A model generated the notes under the pieces. The model did no database searches. It saw nothing but the letters and a program-made list of their open reading frames with translations, and had not been told where the DNA came from. A stretch of DNA of 53,716 bases from positions 478,331 to 532,046 of the forward strand of contig NW_019091476.1 in the NCBI RefSeq assembly GCF_001949145.1, given 5' to 3'. This document shows, one piece after another, positions 36,401 through 48,400 of this stretch (the first letter of the stretch is position 1; each line of letters begins with the position of its first letter). The translations under genes were made by a program, and so were the position numbers. This DNA is from Acanthaster planci (taxonomy: Eukaryota > Echinodermata > Asteroidea > Valvatida > Acanthasteridae).

Positions 36401-39400
36401 ACTTACCATAATTCTAGCATACCTTTTAAGTAATTTGAACTTTTGTTTGCAACCTACGATTTTCTTTAAACAATTTTCTTTAAGAGTAAAAACCCCAACA
36501 AAACAGACAACAAAGAAAAATTGCAAACTCCTCGACATTCTTAAGATCCATCACCAAAGCTGATCAAATTCCATTAAAAGACTGCTTAGACTGTCTGTCA
36601 TCTAAGGAAGTCAATAACCCAATGACATACCATCTAAATTCAAGAATTGCATCTGAAAGTCATTTATGAATAAACCACCACCCTTGCTGGTTTGTTGAAA
36701 CTTGACAACACTTGGAACTGTGCCCATCAACTGGAATGAAGCAACATCAAAGGTCTGTACATTCAAGAAAATTGAGGAACAGAAGGTCCAATTAAAGAAT
36801 ATACGAAGCCTTTTAGTGCAAATACCTGGCATGTCAGCATAAAACAGGGTCCATTTTATGGAACTGTGAAGCAGAAATATGGCTAGTTAGTACCTAGTAG
36901 TACTTAGTTCGTCAGATTGGGTCTAATGAATAATGGGTCCAACAAAGATGAATGTGTTTGCCAACTGAAAAAATACAATGAGAAACAATTACTATAGGTT
37001 TTCTATTTCAGATATTGAAACAAAGAATACTTCATCACTACTTTTTGTCAAAAAGGCCAAATATTATAAACAATCAAAATGCATCAGCTTCAGTCCATAA
37101 CTTATAAGCCTTCTGTCATTTGTGTCCCAATGAAAATTCTTCCATTGTAAACTGTGGAAGAAGTCAAACTTGCCAGTCTGTCCCCGGTTGCATCTGGGTA
37201 ACTCAACATGTCCATTGGGAAATAGAGAAGGGCATCATAGTAGGCGCTTAAAACTGCAACGTAATTGAATAATAAGCTGAAAAATTAAGAAGAATTCTGT
37301 ATCCGACCATTACAAAAGGATTGCATACTGACGATATCACACTTTATATATGCTTTGGGAAATGGTGGGGATGATAGATATTAAGCTTCTGGTTAACAAG
37401 GTGTAGTGTCCTCTATACACGCATGTAGGCCTATCCTCAATTATCATTTAACACCAGTGAGTTGAAGAGTTACATGTTCATTTTAGGGTTACTCTTAACA
37501 AGGAAAATGGCTTGATACCCGGCGTCAAGGGGCTTAAAAAGTAGGGCTCATCCTGTTGATGCTTATCAGACTCAATAATTGTGGTGGTCTGACATTAAAA
37601 CTGTCGGCATTTAAACAGCTCCATCTCATTAAGTCTACTGGCCATGTATGCTAAGAGGCATGCATTATTGTTTACGTATCTGTTAACTGGAAAATGTCAG
37701 GAAAAGACGGTGTGACCATCCCCCAATGGGCCAGCAAATACTGTCACTTTCAAACATAAAATGTTAAGGGACAGTATTTGTAATTATTCTGGTTTTAAAA
37801 CAGGGTACTCTTGGCTTGATATTTTTATTTCATCTTATTTGCTTTTGTCAATCCAGAGATATGCCTACTAACCAAATGCAGCCAAAACTGAAGTTGCGCC
37901 ACTTTCAAGTCTGATCCCGAGACCTCACTGAAATAACACAATGTGCATTTCACCTTTACAATTTCATCTCCAGGGGGTGACAGTGCCACACACTTTAATA
38001 CATGCAAAAGAGTAACTTTTTTTGGTGGAGAAAAATGGTTACTTAGGTATCTACTAAGGATAAGACACACGTCTCTGGGATTGACAATATAAAATGAACC
38101 CATTAAAAACATGCTCTCTGAAACAGTGTGTTAGGTATAAATGTTACTATTTGATGTTTTATGTTTAAAACAGAGGGTACTTGTTGGCACAATTTTAGAG
38201 ACACTATGTGTATGTACTTTATACTCTGCAAGTATAGACCACTCTCATTTTGTGTAAGACCTGTATGGGTCACCATTAGGTCGATTTTCAATTTCACCTC
38301 AAATTCGTTCAAATTGACATTTGCCCCTTTAATTTTTGTATAGGATTGTACTTTTGTTTAGTACTTAGGAGTATGTGTACTGTACGTTATCTGGTGTCCT
38401 GAAAGCTGCATGGGATTTTTAACAATTTTGGAATTATTCTTTTTACTTTTGTACCAAATGGCAAATTCTAGTTGATACAGATACTTGAAGGAAAAACACG
38501 ACTTTGACATCAAAAAGAGCAGACCCTTTTCAACTGCTCATAAAAACTACAAAAAGTTTAGCAATAACTGGACAATAACTGGAACCTTTAGGAATCAATC
38601 CAAATGAGAGAATTGATTTCACCACTTTCACCTCTCCCTATGCATTCTGCTGCATCAAAAGTATAGTGCACTCTCCTGCCTTGCATTACGTGCTTCTTGT
38701 TACAAGACAAACATTGATAGTGATTAACGCTTTCTTTATAAACCAATTTCAAGTTTGCTCCTGGATAATAAATGGAGCAAATGTAATTTCTGCGCGACAA
38801 CCATTGGTACAAAGAGTTCCTCAGTTTGACTCCAATGTACATTAATCAGCCTCCACATATGATGAAGATCCAGGCAAATGATAAGTCTTCTACTGCAGCA
38901 GTTCTGTTCTTATTAGTTTACCTTTCTTTGCGCTACAGACGGCTGCATTGGCCTCAATGTACATGTAAGTATCATTGGAAGTGACAAGAGTCCATAGGTT
39001 GCTTTCACGTTGGAGGAGCACAGGTGCTGGTAACAGGGGATTTGAATCCAAACCAATCACAGAAATACCAGACCTGCCAAAGCAAAAAAAATTCATGAGA
39101 ATTAAAATACATATTAACTTTGGCTATTGTGTATTCATATTCCTCAGACAGATTTCCTACTCAACAATGTACAACTTGACCGTGAATTAACATTTGATAG
39201 TGTCCACTGAGACGTGATATTGCCCGCTGCGTAAAAAACATTCTAAGCACTCTAAGCACCTGGATGCAAGAGTTTACTCCATCCCTATAGGTCAAGAGTC
39301 TGCGTGCGATGCAGCATGCAGAATGCGCCACGCATCCAGCAAGTCCATACATGGAGATTCTTCTGGACAATTTACACAACGAATACACCATGAAATGGAC

Positions 39401-42400
39401 GGGGGTGTTCGGGAAAATAAAAGTTAAATTCTAGACCAAAATCACTAGATATCTATCTTATATTGACTTCTTTTGACTCAAGACAATATTTATGAATAGG
39501 AATAAATATTATGTGCTTGGCCGGTCGTAACCTAACATTTAAGACCAGCTCGGGAGAATAAACACTGATAATGCCCAAACCCCACGTCTGTCACATCCAG
39601 TCTCCTAAGCTGGTCTTCAATGTACATTTCAGACACATATTTATTCCCTTATTATTACTCATAACAGGCTTGTTATCAGATGCAGTGGAATAATATACAT
39701 GCATCATCAGTGATGAAGCTTTCTGTAACAAGAAATTTGGAAGTTGACCAAAAAAGTTTGATTTAGAATTAGGATTGAGGGGGCATATCCATGTGAAAAG
39801 GGAAAATGGACTCAAATTTTTTTCACTGACTTTTTAAATTTAGTCAAGAGTAATTGACCACAGCTATGGAAAAAAGTCCATGACTAATCTTTGCTGGCTT
39901 TTTAACTTGAAAATTCACCTATTAAAACATTATGTCAGCAATTATTTGGTTTTGACACATCAAAAAAGATATTACACATTCCTCATTCCAACAATCCCAT
40001 TTCAATTTGTATGCTGAGTTGAAATTTGGATATAGTTTCATGAGAGCATTTTCTCATTACATTTTATGACAAATAGTCCCTTTCTATTCTAGTTTTTCAG
40101 GACAGACCCTTTGAATCAAGTGGTGGTGATGATGTAGCACAAGTTACATATTACACAAAAAGTTAACTGTATACCAAATTCCCAGGGGTATTGAGTTTGT
40201 CAATCATAAACCTCCTCCTTCAGTGTGCAACAAACCAAATTAGAACAACACCAACCCTAGGTTATCTGCCTAGGATAATATATCTGGCACTGAAAGTTGC
40301 TAACGCGAGTCAAATGTAACGCGAGTCACCGCATTTTAGGGTAACATGAGTCACAATTTAAACTACAGTAGTTGCACTGCTTGTTATCTTTTCATCAGTG
40401 CAATTGTTTTCTAAAGTTTATTGGCATCTTAAATAGGGGGCAGCAGATAATATTGTCATAATTCCATGCACCGGGTCCCGTTAGTTTTGCAACATTCCTC
40501 ATTTACATGTCCATATGTACATGTGGGCAGAAAAACAAAAGATTTGCATCTGTCATCATCTATCTGAAATAAAGGTAATGTAAAATGTAACCTTCTCACA
40601 AAATCATACCAATAGGGGTGAAAAGTGAAATACAAGTAAAACTTTGCTCAAAGTGAAAGTAAATAATGAGGGGAAAAAGAGTCACAAATTGCTCCCATCG
40701 TAGAATTTGGTCAAATGAAATGCATGCAATTCTGTGAAGCATGGCCTCCACAGTTATTGCAATACATGTAATTTGCCAGATTACACAATGTAGCATATAT
40801 CGGTAAATTTTTCTCCTATTTTAGCCTCATTTTTCTCTTCCTGGATTTCAAGTGTCATACATGTACATGTACTAGGCCTAAAGCTTGTATAGTTGACAAT
40901 ATTACTTACTAGCACTTGGCACATACGTGTACATGTACCTGTATTGCTGAATGGCGTTGTAGTAAAATGGTTATGGAGCATTTTTTTTCACAAACCGCAC
41001 ATAAAGTGATTTAAGAGCTGACTGTTTTCCACAACCCAGCAGAAGTGCCTGCAAGGTCACCTTTGATAATTTGTATCCCACAACATTATACATGTTTACT
41101 AGTGCCAAATAATCCAAAGAATCAATGTGACAGTGACGGCGCATTAAATGTTCAAATTTGTATGTACTTCATATAAAATTACAAGGACACACGCGTTTGC
41201 ACTAAATATTTTAATAATTAGCAAGGTATTATTAATTGCCTTTCATTTTGGTAAAAATTACCCATAAAAAATGTCAAAAAAATTTACTAGAACTGTTTCT
41301 TTCATTTCAGATATTGCCAAATGGCTCTCACAGCAGCAGAGAGACAGCAAAAAAGACATGAAAAGCTTTGTGCTACCGAGAAGTACATGTACATTGACTA
41401 CCGTAAGCAACAGAATGAGATGAGCGGAAAAAGTTGTGAGCTGAGGAAGGCAAAGGAACAAACCTAACAAAAGCTAAACAGAACAGGCTGAAAAATTCAC
41501 GGTCAACCATCGTGGCCATTACAACTTCTTGTTAGGAAGTGTGCTTGATCAACCATACGTGGTAATGTGGCATTCATTCAAAATGACATATACCAGTACA
41601 TGTACAGTGTATGTTGGTTTTTTGGGGGCACCACATGTCAATTCTTCAAAGTAATTCTTTTATTGTTCATGATATGAATATGTTATAATTGTTAACTTGG
41701 CAACTATTTGTCTTCTCAACTGCAAACCTGAAAGCACTGTTGCACTGGTAACTACATGCATACACAAACAATCAAGCTAATGCGTGCATAATCTAGGGTA
41801 ATCTTGAGGTGACATGAGTCACGGTAAAGTAAGTCACATCGATTATTTATGTTTTTCTCTTAAAATGGTTGGGAAATGCATCTCCTTTTAGGTGATATAG
41901 AGTTTGAGTTTCTGATAACTATTCATTGTTTTCTCCAATTCATAGTTTGAGGAGAAATTTGATTTAAACCTAAGCCGATTTTACTGCTTTCCTTTTTGAG
42001 TAATGCAAGTCACGCTATAATTACAATGCAATAAAAGCGTTGTTATCTGTTGAAATCATTTTTTGTTTGTGTATTTTATACCAAGTGTCAGTAAGTACCT
42101 ACACAAAGTAAGTGGAATTTTTAACTGCTACATTTCAGTATGTATGTGGTTATAAAAGTTTCAAAATGAACTAAAATGTAATGCGAGTCACCGTGGAAAT
42201 GCCCGAAGGATGTTTGATAAAAAAGAAATGAACTTGTTAAATAAAATCAGAGAAATTCACACAATTTACAGCTTATTTTGAATTTCTGACACAAAACACA
42301 TTCTTTGCCTGCATTAAAATTTAGTACACCGTTGGCTCAAATGATTATCAGAATCCATTTTCTTGATCTAGTCTTAAGATGTTTAAGACTGGCTAAACAC

Positions 42401-45400
42401 ATGTTTTAGTCCCTGAATAATTGGGAGGATAGTGCACTTGCCTTAACAATACTGCACTTGTCTTCAACTTTTGCAGTATTGTTAGAGTTTGCACAATACC
42501 TCCTTTCATCCTCCTCAAAACTGTCAATTTTACATAACATTTAGGGTTAATTTCAACAAATAACGCTGACAGTTAAGGGGATTTTTATACAATGCTCAAG
42601 CAAGCAACACAGAAACTTGCAGTTGCGAACCACTTTAATTTTTAAAGGCAGAACAGCTCATACAATGTTGCGTCCAGGAAAGGCACCCTTCAACTAGCAA
42701 TTCAGGGCATATATAAAGTCCTTGTAGCTAAAGACAAACAATTCAGACTTTTAAAGGTTTTTAAAGTGGCTGACTCAGAACACTAGTGTGAATTTTTAGA
42801 GGTCACAGGTTTAAATCCCCCAGTCAATTCATTTAAGATTTAAGTATTTCTTTCTTTCTATGACTTCTTTTAGGCAAACACTGTCAGAAAAATGCACCAG
42901 AAAAACTTTCTCCGGAAAAGAAAACTGGCCTTAAGCTTCTGAAATTATCACAAATACATGTAAATTAATTTGCAGTGAACTGAAAGACTAAAATGCACTC
43001 GAGAACCATACATTACAACATACATGAAACAACAATGCTGGTAACTGCATTAATGAGGGCCTGTAATTAGAGCATAATGATCATTTTAATGTCTGAAAGG
43101 AGCTTTTATGTAATTTAATTTATGTTACATTTTAAAAATTGTTTACTGATATTTCAGATCAATGGTCATTCTTAGGCCTAACAAAAATTGTTCGTTTTTG
43201 GATACTGTTCCCTACATGTAATTTGCAATTGGTTCATATTTGAACACTGGAAAGAGGGAATACTCCTGTGGGCTAAATCCGACAGACACTTGTATTAATA
43301 TTTAGAGATGAAAAAATAACATGAAACCACAATTACTCTCCTTGCTACCCTTTTATTGCTTGAATGAATGTTAAAGGAAACATGGCTTTTTGGGAGGAGG
43401 GGTTCATAACTTACAGGGCACTGCTGTTGAAGACTTTCTTGTTCACCCACGAAAAGTTCTCGGAGGTAAGCTGCAGGCCTGTCCACACTTTGATGTCATT
43501 TGGCAGTTGAGTAGCAATATCACGTGTTCCCGTCATGTTGTAATCAAAGTGTCTACAGGTGAAAAGATGACAAATGCAAAACACCTCACACAGGTGGCTT
43601 TCACTGTGACATGCGGTATTCATTTGATAAATCTGCATGATACTTTAATATTTTCATGAATCTACATTTACATGCTACCGGCCTGCACTGCAGGATTTGA
43701 CTCTACAACATGAGTGTTGCTCAGATTTCTTTTTTTTTTTGGGGGGGGACCTAATTCCAGGAGGAAAAACTTTTCGAGGGGCTTAAATACTCCTCAGCTT
43801 TTAATTGTCAAACCAACAGTGAGAAGGGGTCATATTGAAGTTTTCTGATCAAATTGGTGATTTTCATCCCTTTTGATCTCTGTGATTTCATTTCTTTGGC
43901 TGTTTTCCCTTTTTTTATTTTCCAGTTTAATTGCGGGGGGGGGCTCCCTTGCCATGCCCATGTCATACAGACAAGCATCAGCATCGCTGTCAGATATCAA
44001 AGTCATCAAATGAAATTGTATTGTCATTTTGACCAGTACTCTGTGAATGACTATATTGGTGATTTGGAGGAACACACAAGTAAATCTGCAGAAATTTGCA
44101 TAACCCTCTAAAATCATAGATGTTAGTGAACATGCACTGGAAAACAATAAGCAAAAGAAAACGCATGCTGCTCTCTGTGAAAATGACCTACGTGTACATT
44201 TCAAGATCTGCCTAACTTTTTGTGAGGATGGGTTATTTGGTTTAAAGTGTGACTGAATGCAGATTTTTGGGAAGTAACCATTTCTAACCTGATTGTGGAC
44301 TGTATGAAATCCAATTCATCTGTGCTCTGCCATGACACCAGGTCCATTCCAATACGGAAACACGTTGCTCTGGCCTCAGTAAAGTTGAGACCCATCTCTT
44401 CCCCAACGGCTGCCTGCACTGAGTAGCAGGTGTCAATGTAACGCTTGGAGTAGTAAGGACATCCCGTTTCTATAAGATAATGGACAGGATAAGGTTGGTA
44501 AAATGCACGTCAGTTAATGCTTTACAACCGACGCCAAATTAAGTTTGTATTGAAGCTAGCTAGTTTGGTTTATATGACCAAAAAAGACTAGACAATATAA
44601 CAAGGAGAGAAGGGACAAGGCCAAATTAACCTGATTATTAAATTACTGATCATGCCACATCAATTATTTCTGAACTCTGTGTGAAACATGCTGACATTTG
44701 GAGAATTATCAGGACTGACAAGAATACCCAATGTAGCACTAATGATAAACTGTCGGCTATGGTGTGGGGTGGGGGAACCATCTACTGTATGTCTGTTCAT
44801 TCCGTAGCCACTCCTCACAAGCATTCATTATCCATCAGATATTGCAGTGTGACTTTTGTTATAATGCTGCACTGCCATGCTATCCATCCCAAGATGTGCA
44901 GTGGCATGGCAGGTATTTCATCTCCATGTGCTCCAAAACAACCCAAAGGGCGGGTACTTCTTGTGTTTTCTTCTTCTTTCATCTTTCTTGTTTTACGCAT
45001 AAGCCCCCCCAAATTATTCTAACATTATCATATTTCCCAAAAAAGAGTCCCCTCGATACACCTGTTGGAGGAGATGTTCCAGCTTTTAAATTGGTGATTG
45101 ATGAGAGGAAATGAGCTGTTTTAATTGTTTCATTTTTATCAAAATATTATATATTGTCTTTATTTTTACAAATTGTGTAAACAGCAAATGCAAACTTTAC
45201 AATAGTATTATTCACATCTTCCTTTCAGTGAGCAAAACTTAATTAACTCAATTAATAATAACAATGATAATAAATACCTAAAGACGCATCTTAAAGCACT
45301 GTAAAATTACAATTACAAAATTTTACAAATTAAGTAACAGCATTAAAAGTAAAAAACAAGAGACTTAAAAGCTTAAGAAATGATTGAAACCACATATTAA

Positions 45401-48400
45401 GAGAAGAGCTGTTTAAAAAGATGAGTTTTCAGGCAAGTTTTAAAAATTTCAAGAGAGTCTGCAGATCCATTGGTAACCAAATGTATTATTTATTTTTGGT
45501 GAAGCAACCTGAACTGTAGGCTCACACGCCTCATTAAACCACGGAAAGAAGACAACGTGACAACAGTAATTGTTTTTCACAAATGTTGATCTGGGAATAG
45601 CTTCAGCCTAGTGGAGATTCCACTGGAGTATATCCTTCCCCTCTCAAGCCCTAGTGCGGTCAGACTAACTCATTCTGTTCCTCGTTTCATCAAGGGATAG
45701 AGAACAAAATTTATGACTTATTTCAAAAATGATCCATAAACAAACTCAATGGGATTATCAGCACTAGACCTCCAGAGAGATTAAATGACAATAAAGTATG
45801 ATTTCCTACCAAGAAGCCTTGCAAGGAAATTAAATAACTATTAATTATGACCTTGTTTTAGGACGCTGTCTTTGAGAAGCCCCCTTAATTTGATTCCATC
45901 ATGTATACAATTTTTTGTGATATCTGTTCATCCTCATCATTATATCCTAAGAAGCATACTGCAACAGAAATCTGATTCCAGACAATAACACTTTACAATT
46001 TAAATGTAATATTTCTTTACCTTATCGTTTCTGTTTAAAACCCATATTCAACATGGCAGATAATTGCTAAATAAAGATTAATAATTAAGGAATGACCTAT
46101 ACAGAACATCTCCCCTCAACAGAATAAAAATATCATTTAGGTGTGCATAATGATAAAAACGACAGGCTGAATGAATGTAAATGCAGCACTGTAGTGATGA
46201 ATGCCGACACCTTGCAACATAATGCCTAATTATCCATACAAATGGAGACATGAAAGTTTATGAGTGCAATGGTAAGAATGACTTCATTTCTGACTGAATG
46301 TTCTCCTCTATAAGGCAAAGCTGAGTGGAACTTGACATCCTATTTGGAAAAAAGGGCGATGTGCATGTATACAAATATACTAATTTGTAAACAAAATTAC
46401 ACCAATATACAAATTCCTCCAGTTCTTTGATGGTATTTGAGTTTTTCTTTGACTTTTAGTGCGAGAACATCCTGCACGATTTCAGAAATTTCTTTAGTAG
46501 ATGGGGGTTGATGGAGGTGGTGGTAGGGTTAGATTTCTCATAATCTCCTCATAGGATGCTGGGTAAGATACAGTGAGTACGACAGTGAGGCCACACGTAT
46601 TGCACAAGCATCCCCTTAGTTTCTAAGAACAACCCCAAATGAATGTTTGGCTCTGTAATAACAAAAGACTGAAGTGCACACGGAATAGATGAGTGACTTC
46701 AGTGCAGACCCTACAGGGTTCAAGTCTGCCAGCTAATGCAATGGATTAACTAGCCAACATCAGTCATCTTCCATTACTGAATGTAGTCTCACAAAGTCAT
46801 AGATACAAAACATCCATCTCTCTAATGTTCATGCATTTTTCACATTTTTACATTGGCTTCGATCTTGTGAAGCAGTCGACACTATTTAAAAATGACAAAT
46901 GATGCAGTAACAAAAGATGACACAGGCAGCCCATCAGGTTGTAAATGGTTTTGCTCAGTTGTGTATTTTCCGAAAGTAATGAATTATAAATGGTACAAAT
47001 AAAGCAATACAACTGGTCCTATACTGAGAGAAAGGTTTTGACGACACAAGGATCTGTGGAATCATTCGATCTGCTGGCATTTCTTTTAAGATATATGTAT
47101 CATTCCAAAACCCATAATGATTAAAATTAATTAAAAAGAAAATGGGCCCCAAAAGAATCAAAAATTAGAAAGGTAGTGGATACAAATACAGGGCAGGCAT
47201 AATGCAACTTCTAAAATGTACAGTAACAACACTGCACATTAAGAAAATGCCCATCCGTATAAGATTATCAAGACTTACAAACATGTACACTTGTCACACA
47301 CTGGTCTGGTTCTTATTTATAATGGCACAGATTGTTACAATAGATGTACAGCAAGTAGTCTAAGGTGTCATAGCTACATGTGTATACCTACTGCAAAAAT
47401 ATAATTCCAAAAGTCATTATAAACTTTCAATGAGAAGGGTCTCCATGTTTGGATGGATATGAATTTAACTATTGGCAAGGATCAGTACAATGAGAAGTAT
47501 CCAGAGGGGGTTAGATTTTGTTTTAAATGACTGTGGTAAATATGATACCAAAAGTCATTATAAACTTTCAATGCATCAGTATTATGTCAACTTAACACAA
47601 AGAGAGGAGTTTCCATGATGAAAGTGATCTCAGTAGCAAGTTAATTTGGATGTTTATGAATTTAACCATCGGCAAGGATCATTGCAATGAGAAGTATCCA
47701 GGTACTGCAAGGGGAGCGGGGGGGGGGAATTGTTTTAAATGACTGTGTTCATTAACAAGAATCCTAACTCCCAAAACAAAGGTGTAAAGTCATTTCATAA
47801 CCCACATCTGAATCCTGCTGCCTTTCTTGTGGGCCTAAAGCAGGCTTTATTAGTAAGGTGGCCAAAATGTCCCATTTCTGATACAACTGTGGCTGACTGG
47901 TATGAAGCATCAAACCTGGCAGGTACATTCTTTTGGTCCTACAAAAGATCTTTAGAAAGGGTGATGATTGAAACTGCTTTTGGGGTATTAAATGTGCACA
48001 AAGTTTAAATGACTTTTATGCACACACTGCTTAGTACATGTACATAAAATCCAAAGGCTAGATTAATATGAGGTGAGGGCATATAAGAGATAAATAATAT
48101 GCTATAAATGGCATCACAACTGCTTTGCCTTTTTAAATCATGAAGTATTTAAGACGGAAATGACGGAGAGGCAATTCTGGAACTAACTTCCACTGCCTTT
48201 CTTCCCCAAGCACGTAAAAAGCCTAAAATTGTGGGACTCATCCCTCCGAAAGTCCACAAAAGATAGTACCACATAATGAAATTCCTGATTTTTTGTGCCC
48301 CTGTGAAGAAGATATGCTCTCCCCATATTCACCCTTGGATTGACTCAGTAGAAAATGTACTAGGGCTGTAACGAATATTCGAATGATTATTGAATATTCA

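Noticed and set aside
42745-42830. tRNA-like segment with ggtttaaatcc
   Set aside because: The B box is off consensus and the flanks do not form a cloverleaf or match the other SINE copies.
44681-45114. Two overlapping plus-strand frames of 113 and 116 codons
   Set aside because: They lie in an intron, have repetitive T/C-rich parts and show no recognisable domain or consistent splice sites.
46680-46735. B-box-like gggttcaagtctg and a possible SINE head
   Set aside because: Only a partial B box, with no A box at the right distance and no second copy in the window.
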